From: Trogon surrucura
Lineage: Eukaryota > Chordata > Aves > Trogoniformes > Trogonidae
Length of the DNA: 64,000 nucleotides
Reading direction: 5' to 3'
NCBI GenBank assembly: GCA_020746105.1
Contig: CM036658.1
Span: 11,826,689 to 11,890,688, forward strand
Made by a program: the position numbers and the translations under genes. Of the stretch, positions 35,191 to 49,300 are shown piece after piece. Each line of letters begins with the position of its first letter. The stretch's first letter is position 1. A model generated the notes under the pieces. That model saw only the letters and a list, made by a program, of their open reading frames with translations, was not told where the DNA came from and made no database searches.

Positions 35191-38100
35191 CACCGCTTTT
35201 GTTGCTCGCTGATGCCTCAGCCTCATGCTAATGTTCAGTGCAGGATAGGAGCTGTCATGTTACGGTCCCAGTGAGCTAAACTTCCCTCAGCAGTAACTCT
35301 TGTGACCGCTTCTGTGGTTTCTTTTAAATAACTTGCCTTTCTGTAAGTCTGGCAAGGTATGTTGTCATACTGTACCAGAGAATGAGATTCATCAATTTGA
35401 AAGGCAGAGTTCAGGCCTGACTATTTTCAAAGATTCAGTTTTGGCTTTTTTTTTTTTTTCCCCCTTGAGTTCAGACAAAGTTCATAGAAAGCTTTTTTTC
35501 AAATGGCAGTTTCTCTTTCTCTCCTAATATCATGTCTGCGTCAGTTTAATGGATTAAAATTGTATCCTTTAATCTCATACTGGTTAATGTATTCCTGCTT
35601 CTTTTGCTCTTTAAAATCCCATATTGTGTGAGTAGTTACATCTTGCAAAACCAAGGTAATTAACTAAAACTACTGTACATTTGGGAGTACATAATATAAT
35701 TCCCATTTTAAGCATTAATATTCATCTGAAGTAAGTTACGGGTTTAGAACTACAGAAATAATGTAAGAATAAATATTTGCATTAGTCATTGTCTCTACAG
35801 AGTTGTTCCTAGTTGCTGTAACTCCCATCATCCTGCCCTCTTCCTTCACTTTACTTTTCTAGGATTTTATTTTTTTCCTTAGAGCGTGTTTTGTTCAGAC
35901 GCTTGAGTATTTTCTTTTCTTTCTGACTAATTCTTTCCTCATTCCCTAGCTCTTTAGTTTTTAGGAATTCACAGATACGCTGTAGTTGCCTACTGATCAT
36001 AGGAAGTACTTCAGAGAGATCCACAGTGGCTGTTTTTAGCTGTCTGGAAGAAAAACACCTGAAAACAAGGTAGGAAAAATACCTTGAAGCAGATGGTTTT
36101 CTGTGACTAACTGAACCGTTAGCATGCTCCTTCATAACTGATATTGCCCGAGAAACTGCTGAGTATCAGCATGTGTGCTTTTTTTGTGGGAGATGGAAGA
36201 GTAGAGGCAGGGAGGATCGCAGCTCCAACAGCGTTGAAGGGGCCTGAGGTGGATGGGCTTGTCGAAGCAGAGGAGCTGGACTGTGATTCAGCTTATGTAG
36301 GAAATAAATGTCTGTGGGGTATGGAAGCGGGGTTGTGAGAATGTGTGATAGCAAGTACAGAGGAGTGTAATGTGCTCATTAAGCTCAGACTGATGGAGAA
36401 TTGGAAACTTTTACTGCTGCCCTGTCAAGATGGCTGGTGGTGAGGGTCCTGCCTTGTACTGTGGTTAACTTCTTTCTTCAGGTCATACACAATGTAAGCA
36501 ATGACAATGTCTTTCACTGTGAGTTGTATAACAAGTTTTACTTAAGAAAAGAAGGGAGGTGAAGCTGTGTCTGTTGTGATGGTTGGATGTTTCAAATACT
36601 TTGCCCGATTTGAAACACTCAAAGTGAATAGAGACATGAAGGCACTCGTTGCTAATTTTACCGTCTACAGGTCTGTCACTTTGAGAGCCACAGTAGTGTA
36701 GAAAGAGTAGTGGACTCTGCTTACTTAGGAAGATTCACACATTTTCTTTTTCTTCAGGTCAAAACCATAGTTATGAAATACTGAAAATTGTGACAACCTT
36801 TATCTTTGTACATGTCTGATTTATGCATCCCCTTTGGTTTGTTTGTTTTGTTTTGTTTCTGTTTTTTTTTTTTTCTTTCCTGTGTGCTCTTTTTCCTAGT
36901 GTGCTATATTGGTTTTTTATTCTACTTTTTTTTCCCCTTCTTTTTCTCCTTTGAACTGATGAAAACATTCTCCTTAGTAATTCTGAGTCAGTTAGGTCAG
37001 TCTTGGGCTCTTCTGTGCAGACTGTCAAGTTTTTCTAAAAGATGTGGTTGTTTGGGATTTGGATAAGTGTCCAGAAGGGACCAAGACTTGAGACCTCCAA
37101 ATGTCTTTAATTTAAAACTATACTTTGGAAAGGATCCTCCGTGAGTCCCAACAGAAAAAAGGCAATACTTGCATTTATACTATTAGTTATCATTCTCTCC
37201 ACCATCAGGGCTCCTCTTCCTTTTGGAAAGGCTACAGTTTATTTTGCTGCTTTAACGAAAATGAGTTTAGTTGATTTAACATTCTGTTTTGTGAAGTGTC
37301 TTACCTAGGTCATAGTTTAGCTATTAAAGAGAAATTTACGAAGTTATTCTCTGCTCTGTGCTGAATTTAGTCTCTAGAGTGGAGCAAAATGCTATTTAAC
37401 CAGCAAATAAAGTAGTTCAGCTTCAAATTATATGTGAAGCTAAATGCAACAATTTTAATCTTTGAGTTACCTCCTAAATAAGTAGAGTACCTGGAACTGC
37501 TCAAAACCTATGTATTTTGACCTCTACTTAGGAAAGCAGTTCAGAGAGATTAGTATTGCAAGTAGCTATCCAGGGGAGGAAAAATTTGGGTTTCGAAACC
37601 AAGTTAAATTTGTACTTTTAGTCTACGTGCAGACTGTAAAGGGTGGTTGAAGACTAAGAACCTATTCCTGAGCTTCCTTTTTCTGTACTCAAGACTCATT
37701 TGACTAACTTTTCAAATACTGTGCTAAATCTTTGTAAGTATTCGAAGCTGACATTTGTGATATTTGCTTGGGAGTGTGTTGTCTGTCATGTAACAACAGT
37801 GTTGTCAGCAGATGTTTCTCTTATTTTTGCACAGTTTTCATTGGTGTTTGACATGTTTACAGCCATATAGTTAAGACCCAAGCCATTGAGGCCTTCCTGC
37901 GTTCATGTGCAAAGCAACAGGGATTTATTTTCAAATTCTATATGAACCACTGCTTCACCATCAAAAGTTTTGAAAACAGCATTGGTTGGGATTTCAGTTG
38001 TATCTATGAATTAGTTAGGGGTTTGCTGGTTGCGTCTCTTACATGCACGAAAAAACTCTATGTAAGCCCTTGCTCTCCGCAGTTGTGTATCGGCAGACTT

Positions 38101-39095
38101 TATCAGGCATGATTTGTGATTTGTTGAAATTTGTGATAAATAATAGACCAATGCTTACATGATAAGTAAGTAATTAATGAACTACATCACTAATTTGTTT
38201 GTGATGTTTTATCACCTTTAGAGTGCCAGCTCAGCCCGGCAGAAATGGTTTCTGTTGGATTCTCAAAGATTTTGTTTTACTTGAACTTCAGTTACCTGCA
38301 CTGTGTGCCATTTCTGTGGAGTCCCTATTTCTGTCTTGGTCTAGGCAGGCAGGCCTTTGCGTAGCATAGAATAGTTGCTTTGGTCTCCATTCCTATTTTA
38401 AATTTTCACTTGTATGATCATAGCTCTGAATGAAAAGAAATCTTCAGGATTTTTGTTTCTAGTTGGCTGTACAATTTTGTCAATCTGCCAAACTGTATGA
38501 GTGAATCCCAGCTGTCTAAAGCTTGCCCACGTCTCCACGAGACTGGACGGTGAAGGAGGTACACAAACCATGAGTTGTTCAGAAGTAAGACCCTGCAGAA
38601 CTGTTTTTGTAAAAAGTCTATAGATTATTCTGCCATTTTCCCCCAGCAGCCATCTGCTGAGATGAGCTTTAGAAGACCTGGGTTTGTCAGCACATTTTGC
38701 ATTTTATTTCTCTTGTAAACAAGTTATGTGGTTAACGCTCTCCTAAATGTATCTCTCATAATTAGTGCCAGAAATAAAACAATTTTGTCAGTGTCTTTCA
38801 GGTTTCATGCACACATAGAGATTGCATGACAAATTAGAGGCCTCCATCTGTATAGGAGACAAACCATTAATGAAGCAGTGCTGTGTAAGATGGAATAGGT
38901 GAGGACAGACATTCATCTGTCTCATGTAATCGCGTTCTGAATCTCATGGTGAGCGGTGTTGTTCAGGAGGCACTTGTATAAGACAGAGAAAGTTTATTAA
39001 TTAACATTTATACCTCTTTGAGGAATGTAATAATTAGTTGTTAACTCTGTAAGAAACCAGATTCTCTCAGTGAACATACAATTTTTTTAACTTGG
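35191..39095. other. AT-rich presumed intron or intergenic DNA
   Basis: Apart from the minus-strand candidate exon at 35851-36043, nothing is supported. The basic minus-strand frame at 36771-37028 is the antisense of a T-rich tract. Confidence 0.4.
35851..36043 (-). CDS. Candidate terminal exon of an unknown minus-strand gene
   Basis: On the minus strand, TTTTTCTTCCAG gives a good acceptor at 36044. The frame then reads QLKTATVDLSEVLPMISRQL, QRICEFLKTKELGNEERISQ and KEKKILKRLNKTRSKEKNKI before LEK and a stop at 35851. The segment is 63 residues, charged and predicted helical, with a strongly basic C-terminus like a coiled-coil or nucleic-acid-binding tail. The acceptor would be phase 2. No upstream exon was found to the right, and no close AATAAA follows on the minus strand. 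If real, it is a nested or neighbouring gene opposite to the CpG-island gene. I do not recognise the protein. Confidence 0.27.
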
Positions 39096-39174
39096 ATATA
39101 TATGTGTATATATATGTATGTATATACATATACATACATACATTATATATATTCTTTTATATATATGTATAAAA
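39096..39174. repeat. AT-rich palindromic microsatellite
   Basis: A mixed (TA)n, (TATG)n and (CATA)n tract. It contains a hairpin with perfect 13-bp arms (39113-39125 and 39128-39140) around a 2-base spacer, and near-palindromic sequence beyond. Confidence 0.85.
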
Positions 39175-41964
39175 GAACTCAGACCTACATAATTAGAGTT
39201 TAACTTTATTAAACTGGAACTGGAAATTGTTTCATTTGCTAGATATGGATTTTTGTGTTACTTCTGCGGTTGTTATTGTGCAATATCTAAAACAGAGCAG
39301 GGAGCTGCAATTCAGTGACACAGTTCTGTTAGCCGTAACTTGTTTTGTGGGGTCAGTAACACCTCCTAAAACTCCAGTTGCAAAGTGAAAGAATTTTATA
39401 AATGCTAATTAATTTTCAGATTGCACAAGAAAGTGAAATTGTCTTTTTTATCTCATAAATGAGACAACTGAAGCAGAAGGAAGGTCTGTATAGTGTGTGA
39501 GAGCACAGAGATTTTTGTGTGAGCGAGAGTTTCTGTGTGGTGTGTCCACAAACATGTGGCACCAGGCATGATTGTGCATATACATAATATGTTTAATGGA
39601 GAACTTGGTAAAATTCCATGAAGAAAAAAGTATCAGATCAAAATGCTAAAAGAAAGCACTTAGAAGTAATGCAGCTAGCTTGCTTACATTTTTATCCAAG
39701 GAAATGCAAAATTTAAGCTCTTCTTACTGCAGTTAAATATCTCGTCATATATGTACCTTTCTGCATTTGACTATCTTTGGCCTACTGCTGTGGTTCATTC
39801 TTAATGATTAGTGGCTTAAAAACTGGGACAGACAACACAGCATAAATGGCAGAAATGTACTGCATTTCTAGAACAGTGTCATGAACAAGTGCCAGAATTG
39901 AAAAGAGATGTATGAAAGTCTGTTTGCAGGTTAAAACAGAAAGCATAGGAGAAAAAAGTAGGCATATGAGAAAAATGTCATAACTGGAAGGAAATGTAAA
40001 AATTGTTCTAAAATGACTTAGTCTAAGATCTTGTATTATTAAAATGTATTTATTGGAAAGCAGAAGCATATCAGAAGCATATACATGTACAGATGGAGAA
40101 CAGTTGAATCATGGAACCACTGTAACTTACAGTTGTGGTATATGTTTTGAGAAAAATTAGTATTTTTCAAATCCATATATGTAGTGATTAGAAAGTTCCT
40201 GAGATAGTTATTCAAATAATTTGGGGAATAGGAAAAAACAAATTTGACAAGGCTTTTTTTTTTTTTTTTTAAATGGCAATTCCAGCTTCCATCCTCACAA
40301 AGATGAAGTACTTGACCTACTTGATTCCCCGTTGGTCATCATTTCTGTACACCACCATTCACACAGTAAAGAGGAAGCTTCTGAAGTCCTTCTGTGGAGA
40401 ATAGACTTTCAGGCTTGAGAACAAGCTGAAATTTTTATGAGCATAGGAGCAGGTCTGAAAGAGGACTGAGTAGGGGAGAGCTTTGTTGGAACCAGAAACC
40501 TGAAGTGTCATTGAGGCACACATCCTGCTGCTCTTGGAAGGAAGCAGCATCCGCACCAAAGGTTTAGAGAAACAGCTTTCAGAGGTGTTTTAGGGTGGAT
40601 ATGAAGAGCATGCGAATGTGTGTGATTTTTGTTTTCATTTGCCAGAGGAAGTGCATACCAAGAAACACTCACATTGTTAAAGGAAGGTGCAGGACAGTTT
40701 TTCTTCCTCCAAGTGGGGTTTTGCATACTGCTGACTGCAGAAGGAGTGCCATATACTATGAGGGCATCTTGTCTGCCATTCATTTCCCCCCCTCTCATCC
40801 TTTATGCTCTTTGTAGGATTGCGGAATGTAGAGGCTGATGCTGGCTGCAAGGTAATACTACAAAAAGTGTAATGCCTGTCTTCATCTGTTCTAAGTTGGC
40901 ATGATTCTACTACAGTCAGTGAAGTCACACTGAGGATGTTAATAAACATTCAAACAAAGATTAAATTTAGGGTCTCTTGACAGATGGTGTTTTCAGTTCC
41001 TGAATGTGTTTTAGATTAGAAAGTCTGTATTCAAGCAAGCTGGCCTCCCCTAGAAGCAATATAGATGTTGTAAATAACAACATTCCTCTGGCCACTGATC
41101 AAGATACAGGAACTGATTTAATGTTGAACTTTTGTATGTCTTTGCAATTGCGTATTACTGGATTTGAAAATACCTGTTTTGTGTCTATCTGTTAACATTT
41201 AGTTGAGAGGCCTGAATGCTATTGTTTGGATTACTTGATTGCAGTTTATAACCATTCATTATTTGCTTTGTTTTTTTCTAAGTGTAAATCAGAAAGGTGG
41301 GGCATGTTAGATTGCTAACATGATGGAGATCCTTTTGAAGTCTAAAGGTAAACTGGGTAAAATGAAAATTAATGTAAGAATTTGGCTTTGTGCCTCTGAT
41401 TTGTGCTATACTGGTAGATACGTTAATGCATGTGCAGATTGTCACGCACACAGAATGACATGCAGGCTGCTCTGAAGCTTGATATTTTTCATTTGCTGAA
41501 ATGGCTATTTCTCTGGCTTAGTTTAGTAGTGTATTGTCCTGTATGTCTTGCTCTCAGCTTCAGTCACTGCAAGGCTTGTGGAGACCAAGTTTAAAGGTAG
41601 AATTTGGTTTTGCTTTTTTTATCTTACTGGAACAAGTATCACAGGGTATTTTTGTCTTGAGTCTGGTTTTATTTATAGCGGTTTGCTTATGTCCAGGTTC
41701 ATCTCTGGGTTTTTACTGAGGGAAGTCTTTCTGACTTCACTGGAGCACTTGGATGCAGAGCCTGGCCAATGGCCACATGTGGGGTTATTCTTGATGGGCT
41801 GCATGTACGGTGGTGGTCATCCTGAAGAGGCAGATGTTCAGCTGCATAAAGAACTGATGACCAAATCTAATAGTGAAAGGAATGACAAAAAATTAAAACA
41901 GTAGAGCCTCAGTTAGGCTAGACACTGAACAGACAAATGAAGTTGAAATATGGGCCACTTGGGA

Positions 41965-42030
41965 TAGTTAGGGTTGGAAGGGACTCAGTTCCTCATGCGG
42001 TCCAGGCACTGCTCAGGGCAGGGCTAACAG
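41965..42030 (-). mobile_element. Possible tiny CR1 remnant
   Basis: AGTTAGGGTTGGAAGGGACT resembles the start of a minus-strand CR1 3' UTR (compare GTTAGGGATTGGAAGGGACC at 50516). The similarity fades after about 30-60 bases and no tail unit is present. Confidence 0.35.
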
Positions 42031-43167
42031 TATTAAATGCTAAATGTTTTTTTGAACTTTATTTCAGAGATACCTTTTCTTACCAAGTACCTATCCACAG
42101 TTATGACTGACAGCAAAAAAACCGTGATTTCTGGAGGCTAAAGGAAAGCCTCAATTCTAAGACAGTCTCTTTACCTTGTCGTTTCTGTAGCTTCTTGGAT
42201 TTTTAGCAGAAAATAACTGAAATACTGAAAACATATAGTGTTCTCACCCATCTTTTGGGTTTAGTGGCCTGAGATCTTAAAGCTTTCCCCTCAGCCTTGG
42301 ACATCTTCCCCCATAACTACTCTGCCTTTTGAATTAAACACTAAAAGAAAAAACAGATTTCACTAAAGCTATGTGAGTTTCTTCCAGTAGTTCTGCTTTA
42401 CAGAATTTTACAGTGTCTGCTTTCATCTTTTTTCTGACCTCTCAAGAATCATAATTTTGAGTTCAAAAAAGTATGAGTCAAGCCTCTACCTGTAATGTCT
42501 GATTTCATGTGGACTAACTCGACAGCCTGAGGTTGCCATCAACACTTTAATTTCTCTCCGTGAATAACAGGAACAATACTTTGAGTCCATGGGGAGTTGA
42601 GCATCTTCTTTGTTTAATGCTTTGAAGATGATGTTATATAGCTATAATTACAGATAATATCTGACCTAAGCACTTTCTCTTTAACAGGCAACATAGCATT
42701 TTGTGATTTCTTTTACCTGCGTTGTATACTTTAACTACATTTCAGAAACAGTTGTGAAAGTGGTGTCTAGCCTTGAGAGCTCTTGTTCTGTTTAAACCAC
42801 TCCTCTTTTTAATTGCCCCGGACATGGGGGATCTGAGCTGCCATTATATTTTCCTAATATAATTTAGGCAAATGTACTCCTAGCCCATCTGTTTCTTTGA
42901 AAGCTTTCGGGTGTATTACTCTAGTCCTAGTTTGTCTCTCTGCTATTTCTGTTATCAGCAGAGAGTGTTTAAAGTTGTGCAGTTCAGAGCGTATGAAGCA
43001 GAGGGAAAAATGAGTTCTTTGCATTCCAGTAAAAACGAGCTTTGTAATTCCTGTTGCATTTTGCAAATTTCAGAAATATTTAGGGCTGTATGCTGTGCAT
43101 TTTGACCAGAATTTTCTGACTTGAATGTTTAACGTTGTTTGTTAAATTTAAGAGACTTTGTTTTCAG

Positions 43168-43377
43168 ACTCAAGAGTATCTGCAGCTTTCATTGGAAAAA
43201 ACCCCACTTTCGAAATTTTTAAGTGTTCTTGATGACTTTTTCTCTAATGATGCACCATGTACAAGAAGAATATTTTTGGTAGAGGAGTCTGCTCTGCATA
43301 GAACTCAGCATTCATACTCTCCCATCAGAAAAATGGCTCAGTTCCGGTATACTGTTGTAACTGTGGCAAACATATAA
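43168..43377 (+). other. Weak candidate terminal exon
   Basis: TTTGTTTTCAG precedes a phase-0 frame starting TQEYLQLSLEKTPLSKFLSV and running 69 codons to TAA at 43375-43377. AATAAA at 43393 and a T/GT-rich stretch behind it could form a poly(A) site. Phase 0 does not match exon 1 of the CpG-island gene, so an intervening exon would be required. No family was recognised. Confidence 0.15.
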
Positions 43378-46300
43378 ATTAAACACCAAGTAAATAAATT
43401 TTTTTACTATTTTTTTTGTGTGCCCTGGTATATTTACAGTGACACTGTGATTGATTTCCTGGCTAGTTTTAGGCCCAGTATTTTACCCCAGATATTCAGA
43501 TTCACTTGGAAACCTGTGTTGCTCATTCTTGGCCAGTTAATAGTTCCAAGTGGATGCAATTTAATAACCCTTGCGCTGTTTTGATTTTCTTCCCACACCA
43601 TCTGGTCTATGTCTCTCTCCTGCTCCTTTTTTTTTTTTTGCCTTTCGTAAAGGATGGTATTTTTTCAATAATTTAAACTTTCAGGCATGTCATCTGAAAA
43701 TGTAGCTTGCTCTGAAATTTCCCTGTGCAATGTGTCTTTTGAGAAAGAAGGCTTTCTATATACAGAGGAAAAAGAACATGAACAGGAACCTGTGGACAGG
43801 TTGGAATGGCAAGAATGTAGTGCACAGTAAAGATGTCTGTTTATTCACACTGAAATATTATTTAAGCATATTTCAAAAGGAAAATTATTTCATGCCTCTC
43901 AGGTCTCCTGGATGGATCTCTGTGTTTCTCTGCTGGCCTCCACAGCACGTTCAGTTATTGGAGAGTAGCAGGAGGTATTTTAAAAATCAAAATTGCTCAG
44001 CCGTTGCTGAGATGGAAGTTAAGTGCTGTGATGAAACTTGTGGTCTATTAACTGGCTTTATTTATACTTGATTTAGTAATGATAACCTAGAGTGATGCTG
44101 CTTGAGTTTAGTGCTGTGTGTCATGATGTTTGGAAAATACTGAGTGAAATGTTTGTTCATATTGTGTTGAGGTGGAAATTCTTCACAATCTAGTTTTAAA
44201 TTTCAAGTGATTGTTTGCCTGTGCAACCTATATGCCTGTCATTTAGTCCTTCTGTGTTGCTCTAGCTGGTGTTCAGGTTATTTCTGATTTATGCTTCATT
44301 TTGGCTGGACTGATGCCCATGTTATATCAGCTGTAAAAGATTGAAAAGGTAGGTTGTGAGATGATTTTGTTCTGCCCCATGCTCTGGTTGTTGCTTGGGA
44401 GTAGCTGCTGTGGAAGGTGCAGGTGAGTTGCACCTACTGTGGCAGTAGGTGGCCCTACACTGATACCAGCAAGCTGTCATGCAGAGAGAGAAGGGAGATC
44501 TGAAGGTGTCCATCCCAGTTTTGGCTCCGTTTGGCTTGCTGTCCTCACAGCAATTCCTTGACACCTGCAGTCCAAATTGTACTCTTACTCAAAAAGGTGA
44601 TGGTGGTGTCTGGCTTCCACATGGTGCGGCATGTAGGTGGTGCACACAGTCCTGCATCTTGGTCCATGCCTCCTTGATCCATACCTGTATGAACAGCAAA
44701 TTCATGTGGTGGGGGAATTAGCTAAATTCACAGGCTAATTCACCTGTGATGCATCCAGGTGACCTGTGAGGCATTGGCTCCTGCTGCCTCAAGGACTTCA
44801 GCAATCTCTTGTCTAGATTGTCCTATCAGACACCTTCTGGGCACCCCGTTTACCTCATCTTCAAGCCCATATTTCAACACTGTGACACAAACTCTTATTT
44901 TGTACTTCCAAGCCTTGCCTCCTCTCCTCTCAGAGGAGCTGGCTGTTTAGCAATAAGATGCCTCCCCCCACTGCCATTAGATATGCTGCTGTTCATGAGC
45001 TAAATTCTCAAGTATGGCTTAACTTCTAGTTTGCTGTTAACAATTTTTGGTGCTGTATATGTTTCAGATTTATATATGAAAGTGTATTGCCTTACTCCAC
45101 TGCAGTCCCTGTGATGACAGAAAGTCAGCGTATGCGTGCAGTCTCCATTTTGCCTAGCAGAACTGGTCGGTCTACTGACATTTTGATGTAGTCCCTTCTA
45201 CCTTCCCCTCCCTCCCCCTCCTCCAGCAGCCTGGTTTCACTCATCAAAAGCCAGCTTTTAAGTTTGCCAGACTAGCGCTCCTGTCTCCCCAATTAGGTTG
45301 TGCAAGATAAAGTCTTGCCTTCTGGTTCTGCTTCGGTGAAGTGAGTTTAGCCCAAAACACAGATGTATAGATGCCAAAAACTACACCTGAACATGTGCAA
45401 TTCCTGTGAATTTCACTGGGACTTAATCATATGACAAAATAAATTGTACTAAGTAAGTACTTTATTTCACTTTTTGCATAAGTTGTGTGTTTTTGGCACG
45501 CTAGTAATATTAAAAAGAATTAACCATGCATGCTTTCACGTGAATCTCTCCTGTAATTTTATGAATTCTATTTTATATGCAATCTCTAGTAGCTACAATG
45601 CTTTCACCCAAAAGCAGAAAAAAATTAAATACATAGCTAATGGCATTTTTACAATGGTATTTGTACTACACACTACTTCCTGCCATTTTCTGCTGTACGG
45701 AGGGTGATAATTTCAGCTTGGTTAGGAAAAAAATTGCTAGTAAGTCTTTCCAAAAAGAAGTTTTGAAGTTGATTCATCCTGATAGAGTTCAACAACCAGT
45801 CCTTCTTTAAGAACACGAGTAGGCATTTTCTGAGTTTGTTTTCTTTTATTTCATTTGGAAAAGTGAGTTCTCTCATTTTTCTTCTGGTGATTTTTATACT
45901 TCAGCTTTTCAGAACAATAGTTTGACTGACTTTTATTCTATAGATGTGACCTTTGTGGGGCATCTAAGAGATTCTTTTCTCCTAGCTATATTAGTGTTTT
46001 GTTTCTCTCTGTCTGGTAAATGTTTAACTTGAAATATAGTCACACAGCGTGCCTCTGTAAAATGATGTTTCAAGAGAATCTCTGTTCCAAAAGACTTTAT
46101 AGCCCCACCTTAAGCTAAATTTGACATACCAGTTTCTGTGAGTAAAAATGGACCATACCCTAGTTAAGGTTTTCTGAATTTTAAGCGAATTACTTTGATG
46201 CCTTCTTCTTTTGCGTTGATGTCTTTGATGATGACCTGCTGTACATTGCAAACAGATGTATTTCAGGACGTGCTGTCTCATGATGTGCGTCCCAGGGTGT

Positions 46301-49300
46301 TTTGATACCATATCAGAGTGAGACTAGGTATGCGCTAGTCCTACAAACTTTGTTTCCTTTTGGAAAGATACTTAGGCTCGCAGCCAGGGAAGAAATGAAG
46401 ACATGCATCAAGATCTGTGCTCTGGAGACAGGGTGCTCACAGCTGAAGGTGTTCTGCAGAGCATTCATTCCCCACGATGCAGAGGAGGGATCACATCTCC
46501 CTTCCCTGGGTCAGCTTCCTTACAGGGACTGGGGCATTTGTGTTGCAGCTGGGAGCCACATACACATTTTAGGGTCTGGCTGAGATAAAGGACTGGTTAA
46601 AATAAAGACATATAGGGTGTCCGTGCTGGACTGTGGCACTGTGTTTAACCATGATGTGTGTGGGTGGAGCTCTTGCAGCAGTAGGCCATCTTCAAGGTGG
46701 GGAAGAGAAGAGAAATATGTGAACAAAGGAATTCTTGACATTGTAACCTAATTTGGAAACAGCTGTTCTTCTTGTTCTGTGAAAGTCTATTAGAAAGAGC
46801 TTTACTGACCATTTATTAATGTTTCATCTTCTACCACCTTCCCCCATCCCAATTATTATAAACGGATCAACAACTAAAATATTTATAACAACTGAATTAC
46901 TGTGGAGTTTTTATCACCTCGATAGTTAGGTTACTCCATTCCTAATGAACTCCCAGCTGCAATTTATTATGTAAGAAAATCACGTAGCAACAGATCAAGT
47001 TACCCCCCACCTTAAAGTGAAGCATTTTGAAGAGAAGACTCGTTTTGTGAATTCTGAAGAAATTGGTTTGCTGGAGAATGCAGTACTCCACAGAAAATGG
47101 TAGTATACCCCTGTCATTTTTCTGTGGTGAAGCACTGATTCTGCTCTCCAGAGACTGTCAGTCCCTCCTGTTAGGAGTGCAGGAAATGGAAGAGTGCCCT
47201 TCTCCCCTGTTTGACAGGCCATCATTTGAGGTTGGGAGTTTTGCCAACTAGTGACCTAGTGTATCCAGTTTCTAATTTGGGCACAATGTTATTGAGAAGG
47301 TAGTGGCCTGACAACTCTGGCATTTCCTGGGCTTCTCAGATTACTGTGACACCATCTGAGTGGTTTTTCAGGCTGAGTTTTACTTGGATTAAGCCCGTTG
47401 TATTAACTACTCTGCTAAGAGATCACCTGTGATCGGGAGACTGGGTTTTGTATTTTTCCTTCTTTTTTTTTTTTGGTTGTGGAGGTTTTGTTTTTTTGTT
47501 TGTTTGTTGTGTTTTTTATAAACATTGTTATCAGTTCTGTCGTTGAAGTTTGGGAATGTGAGAGAGTGTTTAGGGTGACAGCTCAGTATCTTATCTTCTA
47601 AAGAAAGGTTCAGTGGAAAACATTCAGCACTGCTTTACTTCTGGGAGCTCAGCTACCAGAATTTTATCAGACTTCTGTTGTTGCCATGAATATTATTTCA
47701 GTTTGAATAGTACATATACTGAGCTAGATGCTTTTGAAGCATAAGATTCCTCCACTGTCTCTTGGTTAAAACATTGTTGATGAGGTTAATGAGGTAGCAC
47801 ATGTGCTGATGTGGTCATGAAGGAATAAAATAGATTAGCAGTTCCCTAACAGTAAATCTAAATGTTTCCTGGGTCGGCTTTTTTTGAGGTTATTTTGTTT
47901 TGTTTTGTTGGTTTTTTTCCTCCCTGAGGATCACATGGGTATGGAAAAAGAGAAAGTAGGTGGCGATTTATCAAGTACACTTAATTCATGAATGTGTCGT
48001 GGGACTCATCTAGGGTCTTGTGAAGGTGTGTGTGAACCTTCAGACAATGAGCATCACCTTGGTTTCAGAACCTTCACACTTGAAGCTGAACATCTCATAG
48101 GGAACATCTCACAGGTTGCCCCTGCAGTTGTGTTTTGCACCATGTACTGCAGTTGTCGGAGTGTCTGACCACAGTGTCTCTGCCCAAGTAAAAGGGTGTC
48201 TGGAGGGTGTGTGTGGCAAGAGCCCCATGAGGATTTATGGTGTTCCCAGGTAACTCTAAATCAATAACAGGTGATCCATGAGAGCTGTTTGAAAGGCATA
48301 TTCAGCCATTCTGTGTTAGAAGTATAAATGGCCCTAGGGTCAAAACATAGAAAATCTGACATGTTTGTTGTGACAGGTGTGTGTATCTGTGTAAGGGATG
48401 GACTGCTGGCAGTTTGTGAACCTGCTAGCCATTTTCATTGTCAAACGCAGCCCATTATATTTTGCTGACATTTTAATGATAAATTTGACACTTTGTATTA
48501 CAACATTTTAATTTTTTATTTAAAAAAACCCAATCCCCACAGTGTTACTTGGCAGTGTTGAAAAATAATTCTGCAATATGAATGTATTTTCCCTCACAAG
48601 AAGGAAGGAAGGAAGTCTCAAATGTTGCAAAATCTTCGTGGCAGCTGTTGCGCCATACCATCTAGAATAACTAGCATCATTCATTTATCAGGTGCCTATG
48701 CATTTAAGGACAGTATGAGGTTGTTTCAGTCTTCTTTTTATTTCAGTTGTGGTGGCTGCAAAACAAAGAAGATTGCTGTCAAAACATGGAAGCAAAATTT
48801 TATCTTCAAGAGAGATGTTTGGAGTCGGTGATGATTCACACTGACTGACAGAGGCCAGACTCTCCCCCTGGGGTTTATATGTTCCAGGGAGGACCTGCTT
48901 AGGTGCATAACCTGCTTATTCCATTACTGACCACAGAACAAAAGTTAAACAAATTTTTTTTTTCTTAATGTAGCATTTCTGTGTTTTTATGCTGGATAAA
49001 AATCTACTATTATAAAGTCAAGTTTCTTTATACATTTTGACATTAAAAGTTCTCTTGTTCTGCTTTGAGGGTGCTTTAATCAGATTTTTTTAGCAAGTTT
49101 TGTGTAGTTCAGAGCAAATATAATGCAGCTTTTTTCTTGCCTTTATTGACATTTGTTTTCATATAAACCGTATAGCAAATGTTCACGTAAATTGGCACAA
49201 GAAAATTATACGTCTAAGTCCTTTGCTTGGCCCTACTGATTAAGGTCAAACATCAGACTTGGAGTTGTGGTAATTTGTCTGAACAAGAGCTATAAAGTTT

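Noticed and set aside
36771..37028. Lys/Arg-rich minus-strand frame
   Set aside because: It is the antisense of a T-rich low-complexity tract, and the basic composition follows from that.
45673..45876. Minus-strand frames, one reading MPTRVLKEGLVVELYQDEST in an alternative frame
   Set aside because: The short frame looks protein-like but has an A-rich, not pyrimidine-rich, upstream region and a stop after about 37 codons. Not enough to call an exon.
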